A stretch of 64,000 nt of DNA. Source: Endozoicomonas euniceicola (GTDB lineage Bacteria > Pseudomonadota > Gammaproteobacteria > Pseudomonadales > Endozoicomonadaceae). Each line of letters opens with the position of its first letter. Position 1 is the first letter of the stretch. A model generated the notes under the pieces. The model was not told the origin of the DNA. It saw nothing but the letters and a program-made list of their open reading frames with translations, and did not search any database. Shown here one piece after another: positions 44,405-53,442 of the stretch. The DNA lies in NCBI RefSeq assembly GCF_025562755.1, contig NZ_CP103300.1, positions 3,287,001 to 3,351,000 of the forward strand, in the 5' to 3' direction. The translations under genes were made by a program, and so were the position numbers.

Positions 44405-44722
44405 ATGAAAAAGATCCGTCGTGATGACGAAGTCATCGTAATCGCTGGCAAGGACAAAGGTAAGCGCGGTAAAGTGCTGACCGTTCGTGCTGACGGTAAA
44501 CTGATTGTTTCTGGCATCAATATGATGAAGAAACATCAGAAGCCTAACCCAATGTTGGGCACCCCGGGTGGAATCGTAGAAAAGGAAGCTGCTATTCAGG
44601 CTTCCAATGTTGCGATCCTGAACACAGAAACCGACAAGGCTGATCGTGTTGGCTTCGCTATCTCTGAAGATGGCAAAAAGCAGCGCGTGTTCAAGTCCAC
44701 TGGCAAGCCGGTTGACGCGTAA
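44405..44722 (+). CDS. rplX: 50S ribosomal protein L24
   Basis: A 105-residue assembly initiator with a KOW motif (DDEVIVIAGKDKGKRGKVL) at residues about 6-24. KKHQKPNPMLGTPGGIVEKE is typical. Confidence 0.98.
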   Translation: MKKIRRDDEVIVIAGKDKGKRGKVLTVRADGKLIVSGINMMKKHQKPNPMLGTPGGIVEKEAAIQASNVAILNTETDKADRVGFAISEDGKKQRVFKSTGKPVDA

Positions 44723-44735
44723 GGGGTGGTATAGA

Positions 44736-45275
44736 ATGGCAAATTTTAAGACTAAGTACCGTGAAGAAATCCGCGCCAAGCTCAAAGAAGAGCTGGGCCT
44801 GGCCAACATTCACGAAGTACCGCGCATCACCAAAATCACCCTGAACATGGGTGTGGGTGAAGCGATCGGTGACAAGAAAGTCATCGAGCACGCTGTTTCC
44901 GATATGGAAAAGATTGCTGGTCAAAAAGCAGTAGTAACCAAAGCTCGCAAATCTGTTGCTGGCTTCAAGGTTCGCGAAGGCTGGCCAATCGGTGTCAAAG
45001 TGACACTGCGTGACGAACGTATGTACGAATTCCTGGAACGTCTGGTAGACATCGCTCTGCCACGTGTTCGCGACTTCCGTGGTGTAAGCCCGAAGTCCTT
45101 TGACGGTCGTGGCAACTACAGCATGGGCGTTAAAGAACAGATCATCTTCCCGGAAGTTGACTACGATAAAATCGACACTCTGCGCGGTCTGGACATTACC
45201 ATGACCACTACCGCCAAGAGTGATGACGAAGGCCGTGCTCTGCTGCGTGCTTTCAACTTCCCATTCCGTAACTGA
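44736..45275 (+). CDS. rplE: 50S ribosomal protein L5
   Basis: A 179-residue 5S-rRNA-binding protein. VPRITKITLNMGVGEAI and FRGVSPKSFDGRGNYSMGV are diagnostic. The start is the ATG at 44736 after AAGGGGTGG; the frame upstream overlaps rplX. Confidence 0.98.
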   Translation: MANFKTKYREEIRAKLKEELGLANIHEVPRITKITLNMGVGEAIGDKKVIEHAVSDMEKIAGQKAVVTKARKSVAGFKVREGWPIGVKVTLRDERMYEFLERLVDIALPRVRDFRGVSPKSFDGRGNYSMGVKEQIIFPEVDYDKIDTLRGLDITMTTTAKSDDEGRALLRAFNFPFRN

Positions 45276-45290
45276 TAAAGGTACGAGCTT

Positions 45291-45596
45291 ATGGCTAAAG
45301 TATCCATGAAGCAGCGGGAGTTGAAGCGTCAGCGCACCGTTGCCAAGTATGCTGAGAAGCGCGCCGCTCTGAAGGCGATCATCAACCACCCAAACAGCTC
45401 CGACGACGAGCGCTGGGACGCACTGGTTGCGATGCAAAAGCAACCACGTGACGCCAGCTCCTCCCGTCTGCGTAACCGTTGTCGTGTGACAGGTCGTCCA
45501 CACGGCTACCTGCGCAAGTTCGGTCTGAGCCGCATCAAGCTGCGTGAAGCAGCGATGCGTGGTGATGTTCCAGGTCTGGTTAAGGCCAGCTGGTAA
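45291..45596 (+). CDS. rpsN: 30S ribosomal protein S14 (zinc-free form)
   Basis: A 101-residue long form without the two CxxC motifs of zinc-binding S14. RLRNRCRVTGRPHGYLRKF and SRIKLREAAMRGDVPG are diagnostic. Confidence 0.98.
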   Translation: MAKVSMKQRELKRQRTVAKYAEKRAALKAIINHPNSSDDERWDALVAMQKQPRDASSSRLRNRCRVTGRPHGYLRKFGLSRIKLREAAMRGDVPGLVKASW

Positions 45597-45625
45597 GCGC
45601 GTTTCATCTTCTGGAGAGATAGATA

Positions 45626-46018
45626 ATGAGTATGCAGGACCCGTTAGCAGATATGCTAACTCGTATCCGTAATGCCCAGATGGCAGAACATGCTTCTGTT
45701 GAAATTCCTTCTTCCAAGGTTAAGGCTGCAGTAGCCAAAGTCTTGAAAGAGGAAGGTTACATTACTGACTTTCGTGTAGAAGGCGAGATCCAGAAATCTC
45801 TGGTTATCGACCTGAAATACTACGAAGGTAAGCCGGTTATTGAAAACCTGAAGCGCGTAAGCCGTCCGGGTCTGCGTTCTTACACCGGTAAAGAAGAGCT
45901 GCCTAAGGTCAATGGCGGCCTGGGTATCGCTATCGTTTCTACCAACAAAGGTGTAATGACCGATCGCGCTGCCCGTGCAGCCGGTGTTGGTGGCGAAATC
46001 CTTTGCACCGTATTCTAA
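45626..46018 (+). CDS. rpsH: 30S ribosomal protein S8
   Basis: A 130-residue central-domain binder. QDPLADMLTRIRNAQ at the start and GLGIAIVSTNKGVMTDRAAR at the end are diagnostic. S8 represses the spc operon in E. coli by binding near the rplE start; that site was not modelled here. Confidence 0.98.
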   Translation: MSMQDPLADMLTRIRNAQMAEHASVEIPSSKVKAAVAKVLKEEGYITDFRVEGEIQKSLVIDLKYYEGKPVIENLKRVSRPGLRSYTGKEELPKVNGGLGIAIVSTNKGVMTDRAARAAGVGGEILCTVF

Positions 46019-46030
46019 GGGAGGGTTGAT

Positions 46031-46564
46031 ATGTCTCGAGTAGCTAAAAGCCCAGTAGAAATCCCTGCCGGTGTTGAAGTTAAGCTGAATGGCCAGAACA
46101 TCTCTATCAAGGGATCTAAAGGCCAGCTGGATCTGAACATCCACGCGAATGTTGTCGTAAGCCAGGAAGACAAAGTCCTGACTTTCGCTCCACGTGATGG
46201 TGCCAAGCACTCCCGTGCCCTGGCAGGTACCACTCGTGCGCTGGTGAACAACATGGTAACCGGCGTTACTGCTGGCTTCGAGAAGAAGCTGCAGCTGGTT
46301 GGTGTTGGTTACCGTGCACAGACTAAGGGTAAAACCCTGAACCTGTCTCTTGGTTTCTCTCATCCAGTGGACTACACCATGCCTGAGGGTGTGACTGCGG
46401 AAACTCCAAGCCAGACTGAAGTCGTTATCAAAGGTATCGACAAGCAGCTGGTTGGACAGGTTGCTGCGGAAATCCGCGAATTCCGTCGTCCTGAGCCATA
46501 CAAAGGCAAGGGTGTCCGCTACGCCGACGAACACGTTCGTCGTAAAGAAGCCAAGAAAAAGTAA
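46031..46564 (+). CDS. rplF: 50S ribosomal protein L6
   Basis: A 177-residue protein with two similar domains near the sarcin-ricin loop. VAKSPVEIPAGVEVKLNGQN and the C-terminal RRPEPYKGKGVRYADE are diagnostic. Confidence 0.98.
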   Translation: MSRVAKSPVEIPAGVEVKLNGQNISIKGSKGQLDLNIHANVVVSQEDKVLTFAPRDGAKHSRALAGTTRALVNNMVTGVTAGFEKKLQLVGVGYRAQTKGKTLNLSLGFSHPVDYTMPEGVTAETPSQTEVVIKGIDKQLVGQVAAEIREFRRPEPYKGKGVRYADEHVRRKEAKKK

Positions 46565-46578
46565 GGTAGGGTGACATC

Positions 46579-46929
46579 ATGATGGATAAGAACTCTGCTC
46601 GCCTGCGTCGTGCTCGCCGTGCTCGTATGAAAATGCGTGAACTGGGTGTTAACCGCCTGACCGTTCACCGTTCTTCTCAGCACATGTATGCACAGGTGAT
46701 TGCCCCTGAGGGTGACAAAGTGTTGGCTGCGGCCTCCACTGTCGAGAAGGAGCTGCGTGCTGAAGCCACCAGTAATGTTGAAGCTGCTAAGAAAGTAGGC
46801 GCTCTGGTTGCAGAACGTGCTAAAGCCGCTGGCGTTACCAAGGTTGCTTTTGACCGCTCCGGTTACAAATATCACGGTCGTGTGAAGGCGCTTGCTGACG
46901 CTGCCCGTGAAGCCGGTCTGGAATTCTGA
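46579..46929 (+). CDS. rplR: 50S ribosomal protein L18
   Basis: A 116-residue 5S-rRNA binder. RLRRARRARMKMRELGVNRL and DRSGYKYHGRVKALADAARE are diagnostic. Two ATGs in a row; either could be used. Confidence 0.98.
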   Translation: MMDKNSARLRRARRARMKMRELGVNRLTVHRSSQHMYAQVIAPEGDKVLAAASTVEKELRAEATSNVEAAKKVGALVAERAKAAGVTKVAFDRSGYKYHGRVKALADAAREAGLEF

Positions 46930-46940
46930 GGGTAGGCATC

Positions 46941-47456
46941 ATGGCAAAAGATGAGCGTAAACAACCGCAAAACGACGAAGGTCTGATTGAGAAGCTGGTA
47001 CAGGTTAACCGAGTAGCCAAAGTGGTGAAAGGTGGTCGTATCTTCGGCTTCACAGCTCTGACCGTGGTAGGCGATGGTAAAGGTAAAGTAGGTTTTGGTC
47101 GTGGTAAGGCGCGTGAAGTGCCGGTAGCGATCCAGAAAGCTATGGAATCTGCTCGCCGCAACATGATTCAGGTTGACCTGAACGGTGACACTCTGCAGTA
47201 CCCTGTGAAAGCCCGTCACGGTGCTTCCAAGGTTTACATGCAGCCTGCTTCCCAGGGTACTGGTGTAATTGCCGGTGGTGCTATGCGTGCCGTTCTGGAA
47301 GTCGCTGGCGTACACAACGTACTGGCTAAGTGCTACGGTTCCACCAACCCGGTTAACGTTGTATACGCGACCTTCAAAGGTCTGCGTGACATGCGTTCTC
47401 CTGAAGGTGTGGCAGCTAAGCGTGGCCTGTCCGTAGAAGAAATTCTGGGGAACTAA
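46941..47456 (+). CDS. rpsE: 30S ribosomal protein S5
   Basis: A 171-residue protein that controls decoding accuracy. KVVKGGRIFGFTALTVVG holds the loop altered in spectinomycin resistance elsewhere, with no obvious change. VGFGRGKAREVPVAIQKA is typical. Confidence 0.98.
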   Translation: MAKDERKQPQNDEGLIEKLVQVNRVAKVVKGGRIFGFTALTVVGDGKGKVGFGRGKAREVPVAIQKAMESARRNMIQVDLNGDTLQYPVKARHGASKVYMQPASQGTGVIAGGAMRAVLEVAGVHNVLAKCYGSTNPVNVVYATFKGLRDMRSPEGVAAKRGLSVEEILGN

Positions 47457-47459
47457 GTC

Positions 47460-47645
47460 ATGGCTAAGAAGATGATCACTGTAAAGCTCATTAAGAGCAC
47501 CAACGGTCGCCTCGAAAGCCACAAGGCTTGCGTCCGTGGCCTGGGTCTGCGTCGCATCAACCACACCGTTGAAGTGGAAGACACTCCTTCCGTGCGCGGC
47601 ATGATCAACAAGGTATCTTACCTCGTTAAGGTCGAAGGAGAATAA
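47460..47645 (+). CDS. rpmD: 50S ribosomal protein L30
   Basis: A 61-residue protein. ITVKLIKSTNGRLESHKACV and RRINHTVEVEDTPSVRGM are diagnostic. It is 3 bases from rpsE and 1 from rplO. Confidence 0.97.
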   Translation: MAKKMITVKLIKSTNGRLESHKACVRGLGLRRINHTVEVEDTPSVRGMINKVSYLVKVEGE

Positions 47646-47646
47646 C

Positions 47647-48081
47647 ATGCGTCTGAATACTCTGAGTCCAGCTGAAGGTTCTCGTAAAGAGCGCCAGCGC
47701 GTTGGTCGTGGTATCGGTTCCGGTCTGGGTAAGACCGGTGGCCGCGGTCACAAAGGTCAGAAGTCTCGCTCCGGCGGCTCTGTGAAGCCTGGTTTCGAAG
47801 GCGGTCAGCAGCCATTGCAGCGTCGTCTGCCTAAGTACGGCTTTACCTCTCGTACAGCTCGCTTCTGTGCAGAAATTCGTTTGCACGAACTGGCTAAGGT
47901 TGAATCCGAAGTGATCGACCTGGCTGCTCTGAAAGCTGCGAACCTGATCGGCGGTAGCATCCTGCGAGCTAAAGTGGTACTGTCCGGCGAACTGAATAAA
48001 GCCGTAACCCTGAAAGGGTTGGCAGCTACTAAAGGCGCTCGCGCCGCGATCGAAGCTGCTGGTGGTAAGATCGAGGACTAA
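47647..48081 (+). CDS. rplO: 50S ribosomal protein L15
   Basis: A 144-residue late-assembly protein. The Gly/Arg-rich N-terminal extension RVGRGIGSGLGKTGGRGHKG and GFEGGQQPLQRRLPKYGF are diagnostic. secY starts immediately after the stop. Confidence 0.98.
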   Translation: MRLNTLSPAEGSRKERQRVGRGIGSGLGKTGGRGHKGQKSRSGGSVKPGFEGGQQPLQRRLPKYGFTSRTARFCAEIRLHELAKVESEVIDLAALKAANLIGGSILRAKVVLSGELNKAVTLKGLAATKGARAAIEAAGGKIED

Positions 48082-49407
48082 ATGGCTAAGACACTACCTG
48101 TTGGGAATCAAAGCGGGTTAAACGAGCTCTGGTCTCGTTTAAAGTTCGTATTTTTGGCGATCCTGGTTTATCGGATCGGTGCGCACATTCCAGTTCCGGG
48201 CATCAACCCTGATGCCCTGGCCAGAATGTTTCAGCAAAATGAAGGTACAATCCTGGGCCTGTTCAACATGTTCTCCGGCGGTGCGCTGGAACGCATGTCG
48301 GTACTGGCACTGGGTATCATGCCTTACATTTCGGCGTCCATCATCATTCAGTTGATGACTGTGGTCAGTCCGCAGCTCGAACAACTGAAAAAGGAAGGCG
48401 AGGCCGGACGACGAAAGATCAGCCAATATACACGCTACCTGACGGTGTGTCTGGCGTTCGTCCAGGGTATGGGTATGACCGTAGGTCTGGCCAACCAGGG
48501 CGTCGCCTTCAATCCTGATTTCGGTTTCTATCTGGTGGCTGTCGTCACCTTCGTAACCGGAGCCGTATTTATGATGTGGCTCGGTGAGCAGGTTACCGAA
48601 AGAGGGATTGGCAATGGCATATCGATACTGATTTTCGCTGGTATTGTCGCCGGTCTGCCGACTGCAATCGGGCGTTCTTTCGAGTCCGCCCGTCAGGGTG
48701 ATATCAACATTCTGGCATTGCTCACAGTTGCGTTTCTTGCAATCGCAGTTATCGCCTTTGTCGTGTTCATGGAACGCGGTCAACGTCGTATTACTGTCAA
48801 TTACGCCAAGCGTCAGCAAGGTCGTAAAGTGTTTGCGGCACAGAGCAGCCATTTGCCTCTGAAAGTGAATATGGCGGGTGTTATCCCGGCGATATTCGCT
48901 TCCAGCCTGCTGCTGTTCCCTGCGTCTATTGCGCAGTGGTTCGGTCAGGGCGAAGGCATGGGTTGGCTTCAGGACATCGCTATGGCGTTGGGCCCGGGTC
49001 AGCCGCTGAATATCATTCTGTTCTCGGCAGGCATTGTCTTCTTCTGCTTCTTCTACACTGCCCTGGTCTTCAATCCGAAAGACGTGGCAGACAACCTGAA
49101 GAAGTCTGGTGCATTCATCCCGGGCATTCGCCCAGGTGAGCAGTCTGCACGATATATTGATGGCGTTCTGACTCGTCTGACGATGTTCGGTGCCATCTAC
49201 ATGACAGCAGTGTGCCTGTTACCTCAGTTCCTGGTAGTTTGGGCTAACGTACCTTTCTACCTTGGTGGTACCAGCTTGCTGATCGTCGTTGTGGTTGTCA
49301 TGGATACCATGGCTCAGGTGCAGTCTCACCTGATGTCGCACCAGTACGAATCACTGCTGAAAAAATCCAATCTTAAGGGCTACGGTGGTGGTGGCCTGAC
49401 CCGCTAA
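48082..49407 (+). CDS. secY: Preprotein translocase subunit SecY
   Basis: A 441-residue channel with ten TM segments. LKFVFLAILVYRIGAHIPVPG (TM1), the plug region, ALGIMPYISASIIIQLM and the cytoplasmic loop GIRPGEQSARYIDGVLTR are present. It forms the Sec channel with SecE (encoded at 11861) and SecG. Confidence 0.98.
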   Translation: MAKTLPVGNQSGLNELWSRLKFVFLAILVYRIGAHIPVPGINPDALARMFQQNEGTILGLFNMFSGGALERMSVLALGIMPYISASIIIQLMTVVSPQLEQLKKEGEAGRRKISQYTRYLTVCLAFVQGMGMTVGLANQGVAFNPDFGFYLVAVVTFVTGAVFMMWLGEQVTERGIGNGISILIFAGIVAGLPTAIGRSFESARQGDINILALLTVAFLAIAVIAFVVFMERGQRRITVNYAKRQQGRKVFAAQSSHLPLKVNMAGVIPAIFASSLLLFPASIAQWFGQGEGMGWLQDIAMALGPGQPLNIILFSAGIVFFCFFYTALVFNPKDVADNLKKSGAFIPGIRPGEQSARYIDGVLTRLTMFGAIYMTAVCLLPQFLVVWANVPFYLGGTSLLIVVVVVMDTMAQVQSHLMSHQYESLLKKSNLKGYGGGGLTR

Positions 49408-49454
49408 GTCGGGTTCTGCACTGCCCCGGTTCTGCAACGATGGTGGAGTGAATA

Positions 49455-49568
49455 ATGAAAGTACGTGCGTCGGTAAAAAAAATCTGCCGTAACTGCAAGA
49501 TCATCAAGCGCAAAGGCGCTGTACGTGTGATCTGCGTTGAGCCACGTCACAAGCAGCGTCAAGGTTAA
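49455..49568 (+). CDS. rpmJ: 50S ribosomal protein L36 (zinc form)
   Basis: A 37-residue protein, short but certain: KVRASVKKICRNCKIIKRKG then VRVICVEPRHKQRQG. The zinc ligands Cys11, Cys14, Cys27 and His32 are all present, so this is the zinc-dependent paralogue. Last gene of the spc operon; a terminator follows. Confidence 0.97.
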   Translation: MKVRASVKKICRNCKIIKRKGAVRVICVEPRHKQRQG

Positions 49569-49705
49569 TTGTCGTGCAAAGCTCTGCGGAGTTTTGCATA
49601 ATAAGAAGTCTTTGGCTCTTGCTTCCCGAACAAGTAGTTGCTCAGACAAACTGTTCGAAAAGTGGCTTATGAAGTTGCTGATAAAAAGCATCTTCAGGCA
49701 AAACC

Positions 49706-49739
49706 AACCGCTCATGTTTGACATGAGCGGTTGTGTTTT
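49706..49739 (+). terminator. Terminator of the spc operon
   Basis: A perfect 11-base stem AACCGCTCATG / CATGAGCGGTT with loop TTTGA, then TGTGTTTT. Confidence 0.9.
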
Positions 49740-49978
49740 ATCGAAGGGGAGATTAGAATCTCCGCCTTTCGACCTGTCAGTCATGAAATGGCTGGCACAA
49801 TCAGCTGATTCATATTCTGAACAGGCTGATTTACGTTGTCCGCCTTTGGATAGCGAGTAGATATTCGCACTGGCTTTTGAGCCAGCTTATCTACAAGGCG
49901 AAAACAGCCGTGAACTCAAAAGATAGTTAGCAAATCGCAAACTATGCACTCACGGAAAAAACAAACGGAGACGATTGA
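49740..49978 (+). promoter_or_regulatory. Alpha-operon leader region before rpsM
   Basis: 240 bases between the spc terminator and rpsM with several small folds: GGAGATT-ag-AATCTCC (49748-49763), CTGGCT-tttg-AGCCAG (49870-49885) and an ATAGTT...AACTAT pair nearer rpsM. In enterobacteria S4 binds a pseudoknot here. I cannot identify the -10/-35 boxes with confidence. Confidence 0.4.
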
Positions 49979-50335
49979 ATGGCCCGTATTGCTGGCGTCA
50001 ACATCCCGGATAACAAACACGCTGTTATCTCGTTGACCTACATATTCGGCATTGGTAAGCCAACAGCTAAACAGCTGTGTGAAGCTACTGGCGTTAAGCC
50101 AGATGCCAAGATCGCTGACCTGAGCGAAGAGCAACTGGAATCCCTGCGTGGTGAAGTTGCCAAGCTGGACACCGAAGGTGACCTGCGTCGTGAAATCAGC
50201 ATGAACATTAAGCGCCTGATGGATCTGGGTTGCTACCGTGGTATCCGCCACCGTCGCAGTCTGCCAGTTCGTGGTCAGCGCTCCAAGACGAATGCTCGCA
50301 CCCGTAAGGGCCCGCGCAAGCCAATTCGTAAGTAA
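49979..50335 (+). CDS. rpsM: 30S ribosomal protein S13
   Basis: A 118-residue head protein that contacts P-site tRNA and L5. ARIAGVNIPDNKHAVISLTY and YRGIRHRRSLPVRGQRSKTN are diagnostic. First gene of the alpha operon. Confidence 0.98.
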   Translation: MARIAGVNIPDNKHAVISLTYIFGIGKPTAKQLCEATGVKPDAKIADLSEEQLESLRGEVAKLDTEGDLRREISMNIKRLMDLGCYRGIRHRRSLPVRGQRSKTNARTRKGPRKPIRK

Positions 50336-50387
50336 GTATTTTTAGAACTGGTTAAGTCCGTTCTTATGACACAGGATTTATTCTGAT

Positions 50388-50777
50388 ATGGCAAAGCCAG
50401 GTACTCGCTCACGTAAAAAGGTTAAAAAGACAGTCGTAGATGGGATTGCCCATATTCACGCTTCTTTTAACAACACTATCGTGACAATTACCGACCGCCA
50501 GGGTAATGCGTTGGCATGGGCAACTTCCGGTGGCTCCGGCTTCCGTGGTTCCCGTAAGAGCACACCGTTCGCTGCACAGGTTGCTGCTGAACGTGCTGGT
50601 CGCGCGGCCGCTGAATACGGTCTGAAGAATCTGGATGTATGCGTGAAAGGACCTGGTCCTGGCCGCGAATCCGCTGTACGCGCTCTGAATGCATGTGGCT
50701 ACAAGATCACTAACATCACTGATGTTACCCCGATCCCACATAACGGTTGCCGCCCGCCTAAGAAGCGTCGAGTATAA
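50388..50777 (+). CDS. rpsK: 30S ribosomal protein S11
   Basis: A 129-residue platform protein. IAHIHASFNNTIVTITDRQG and PIPHNGCRPPKKRRV are diagnostic. Confidence 0.98.
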   Translation: MAKPGTRSRKKVKKTVVDGIAHIHASFNNTIVTITDRQGNALAWATSGGSGFRGSRKSTPFAAQVAAERAGRAAAEYGLKNLDVCVKGPGPGRESAVRALNACGYKITNITDVTPIPHNGCRPPKKRRV

Positions 50778-50793
50778 GCAGGAGACGATATAA

Positions 50794-51414
50794 ATGGCTA
50801 GATATATTGGTCCAAAGTGCAAACTGTCTCGTCGTGAAGGCACCGATCTCTTCCTGAAGAGTGGTGTTCGCGCACTCGAGTCAAAGTGCAAAGCAGAAAT
50901 TCCTCCTGGCCAGCATGGCCAGCGTCGTGGTCGTCTGTCTGACTACGGTGTACAGCTGCGTGAAAAGCAGAAAGTTCGTCGCATCTACGGCGTTCTGGAA
51001 AAGCAGTTCCGTAACTACTACAAAGACGCAGACCGCCTGAAGGGTGCTACCGGTTCAAACCTGTTGCAACTTCTGGAGTCTCGCCTTGATAATGTAGTTT
51101 ACCGCATGGGATTTGGTTCCACCCGTGCTGAAGCACGTCAGCTGGTAAGCCACAAGGCTATCCTGGTTAACGGTAAGACTGTGAACATTCCTTCTTACAA
51201 GGTGGTTCCAGGCGACGTTATCGCTATCCGTGAGAAGTCTCGAAACCAGCTGCGTATTAATGCAGCACTCGAATTGGCAGCTCAGCGCGGGTTCTCTACC
51301 TGGGTTGAAGTAGACGCCAAGAAGAAGGAAGGTACCTTCAAGGTGCTGCCCGAGCGGAGTGATCTCGCAGCGGACATCAACGAGAACTTGATCGTCGAGC
51401 TGTACTCCAAGTAA
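50794..51414 (+). CDS. rpsD: 30S ribosomal protein S4
   Basis: A 206-residue early-assembly protein and the usual repressor of the alpha operon. ARYIGPKCKLSRREGTDLFL starts it and the S4 RNA-binding domain contains LDNVVYRMGFGSTRAEARQL. Confidence 0.98.
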   Translation: MARYIGPKCKLSRREGTDLFLKSGVRALESKCKAEIPPGQHGQRRGRLSDYGVQLREKQKVRRIYGVLEKQFRNYYKDADRLKGATGSNLLQLLESRLDNVVYRMGFGSTRAEARQLVSHKAILVNGKTVNIPSYKVVPGDVIAIREKSRNQLRINAALELAAQRGFSTWVEVDAKKKEGTFKVLPERSDLAADINENLIVELYSK

Positions 51415-51445
51415 GGGATAGACAGTTAGGTGGGGTGTAACATCC

Positions 51446-52447
51446 ATGCAGAATTCGGTTACTGAATTTCTAACTCCAAGACAAATTAATGTCGAGGAAA
51501 TTAGCCTGACACGCGCCAAGGTTACTCTTGAGCCGCTGGAACGAGGTTTCGGTCATACTCTGGGTAATGCGCTGCGTCGCATTCTTCTCTCTTCCATGCC
51601 CGGCTGTGCCGTGACGGAAGTAGAGATCGACGGTGTTCAGCACGAATACAGCGCGATTGAAGGTGTGCAGGAGGACGTAATTGAAATCCTGCTTAATCTG
51701 AAAGGTCTTGCCATTCAAATGAATGGTCGTGACGAAGCAATCCTGACTCTGAATAAAAAGGGTGCAGGTGTTGTGACCGCCGCGGATATTCAGCTGGATC
51801 ACGATATTGAAATCGTGAATCCTGATCACGTTATCGCTCACATGAACGATAAAGGTGACCTGAATATGAAACTGAAGGTAGCTCGTGGTCGTGGTTATGA
51901 GTCCGGCGAAAGCCGTCGTCACGACGAAGAAGAAACCCGTGCTATTGGCCGCCTTCAGCTGGATGCCACCTATAGCCCTGTATACCGCGTATCCTATGTT
52001 GTCGAAAGCGCCCGTGTAGAGCAGCGTACTGACCTCGACAAGCTGGTGATCGACCTGGAAACAGACGGCACACTGGACCCGAATGAAGCCATTCGCCGCG
52101 CTGCGACTATTTTGCAGCAGCAACTGGTGGCATTCGTAGACCTGGAAGGTGAAGCCGAGCCTGAGCCAGTGAAGGAAGAGGACGACGTTGATCCTATCCT
52201 GCTGCGCCCGGTTGATGATCTGGAACTGACTGTACGTAGTGCTAACTGCCTGAAAGCAGAAAACATCTACTACATTGGTGACCTGATCCAGCGTACTGAA
52301 GTCGAACTGCTGAAGACCCCGAACCTGGGTAAGAAGTCCCTGACTGAAATCAAGGACGTTCTGGCCTCCCGTGGTCTGAGCCTGGGTATGCGTCTGGATA
52401 ACTGGCCACCTGCCAGTTTGAAGAACGACGACAAGATTTCTGCTTAA
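51446..52447 (+). CDS. rpoA: DNA-directed RNA polymerase alpha subunit
   Basis: A 333-residue subunit. The N-terminal dimerisation domain has LEPLERGFGHTLGNALRRIL. The C-terminal domain has DLELTVRSANCLKAENI and LLKTPNLGKKSLTEIKDVL, which bind UP elements and activators. Completes the core polymerase genes seen in the window. Confidence 0.98.
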   Translation: MQNSVTEFLTPRQINVEEISLTRAKVTLEPLERGFGHTLGNALRRILLSSMPGCAVTEVEIDGVQHEYSAIEGVQEDVIEILLNLKGLAIQMNGRDEAILTLNKKGAGVVTAADIQLDHDIEIVNPDHVIAHMNDKGDLNMKLKVARGRGYESGESRRHDEEETRAIGRLQLDATYSPVYRVSYVVESARVEQRTDLDKLVIDLETDGTLDPNEAIRRAATILQQQLVAFVDLEGEAEPEPVKEEDDVDPILLRPVDDLELTVRSANCLKAENIYYIGDLIQRTEVELLKTPNLGKKSLTEIKDVLASRGLSLGMRLDNWPPASLKNDDKISA

Positions 52448-52558
52448 AACAGCCATGCAGTCCTGACGCCTTTATCCGCTGTCATCAACTCTTCATTTGA
52501 ACGAGTGAACGGTGGAAGATAAAGGCGGGGCTGATGGCAGAACGAGGAAGTTTGTGCC

Positions 52559-52948
52559 ATGCGTCATCGTAAGAGTGGCCGCAAGCTCAACCGGAATAGC
52601 TCTCATCGTAAGGCTATGTTCCGTAACATGACCAGTTCCCTGGTTGAGCACGAAGTAATCAAGACAACACTGCCAAAAGCTAAAGAGCTGCGTCGTGTTG
52701 CTGAGCCCCTGATCACCCTGTCTAAAGAAGACAGCGTAGCTAACCGTCGCCTGGCGTTTGATCGTCTCCGCAACAAGGCAACTGTTGGCAAGCTGTTCTC
52801 TGATCTGGGTCCACGCTTCAAAGAGCGTCCAGGTGGTTATATCCGCATTCTGAAATGCGGTTTCCGTAAGGGCGACAACGCCCCTATGGCTATCGTTGAG
52901 CTGCTGGATCGTCCAGTTGAAGCTGAAGCGGTAGAAGCTGAAGATTAA
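52559..52948 (+). CDS. rplQ: 50S ribosomal protein L17
   Basis: A 129-residue protein near the tunnel exit. MRHRKSGRKLNRNSSHRKAM and GGYIRILKCGFRKGDNAPM are diagnostic, with an acidic tail. Last gene of the alpha operon. Confidence 0.98.
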   Translation: MRHRKSGRKLNRNSSHRKAMFRNMTSSLVEHEVIKTTLPKAKELRRVAEPLITLSKEDSVANRRLAFDRLRNKATVGKLFSDLGPRFKERPGGYIRILKCGFRKGDNAPMAIVELLDRPVEAEAVEAED

Positions 52949-52966
52949 TAATTAGTCTTTTGCTAT

Positions 52967-52996
52967 TGAAAAGCCGGGTATCTGCCCGGCTTTTCA
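52967..52996. terminator. Terminator after rplQ
   Basis: TGAAAAGCCGGG pairs with CCCGGCTTTTCA across a 6-base loop. A-rich before and T-rich after, so it can serve both strands. Confidence 0.9.
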
Positions 52997-53018
52997 GTAT
53001 CTGGAGAAAAAGAACCGT

Positions 53019-53198
53019 TTATTTTTTGTCACTTTGCTCGTGCTGATCGCTACTGCTGCAATTGACCGACAGATAATCGGCTACTGCAAAGCCTGAAATA
53101 AGAATAAGCGTCAAAGCAAGAATAATAATGTTGCAGGAACGACCTAAACGGCACTGCTTTTCATCGCTACGGCACTGGTCGTAAGGTGATAAGTCCAT
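53019..53198 (-). CDS. Small hypothetical membrane protein
   Basis: A 59-residue protein (62 from a TTG at 53207) with one clear TM segment, IIILALTLILISGFAVADYL, flanked by a Cys/charged N-terminus and a hydrophilic tail. No family recognised. It stands alone on the minus strand after the ribosomal block, sharing the bidirectional terminator with rplQ. Weak ribosome binding site; coding status is moderately likely. Confidence 0.45.
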   Translation of the reverse strand: MDLSPYDQCRSDEKQCRLGRSCNIIILALTLILISGFAVADYLSVNCSSSDQHEQSDKK

Positions 53199-53298
53199 TT
53201 CTCTCAAACCTCATAAAGTTGTGTGCTGGAATTTTGGCTTCACAACTACAACCACTCTTTTATGAAGCTACATAACTAAGGGTAGATTAGCAAAAATC

Positions 53299-53326
53299 TA
53301 GCTGTTAGCTGTTAGCTGTTAGCTGT
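53299..53326 (+). repeat. Four tandem copies of a 7-base unit
   Basis: TAGCTGT is repeated four times without change (28 bases) in the gap between the small membrane protein and the DUF29 gene. No coding context; a slippage-prone microsatellite. Confidence 0.9.
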
Positions 53327-53442
53327 TTCAGATTGCTATTATCTTAAATTCGATTTCGTTAGTGCGTATCTTTAAGCCCAATTATTTTTGACCCATTTCA
53401 GTTTACTGTCTAAATTAGGTAGCGAATAGTGGGAGGCAGAGT

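Noticed and set aside
53299..53326. CRISPR-like repetition
   Set aside because: Seven-base units with no spacers; a simple tandem repeat. No CRISPR array or cas gene was seen in the window.
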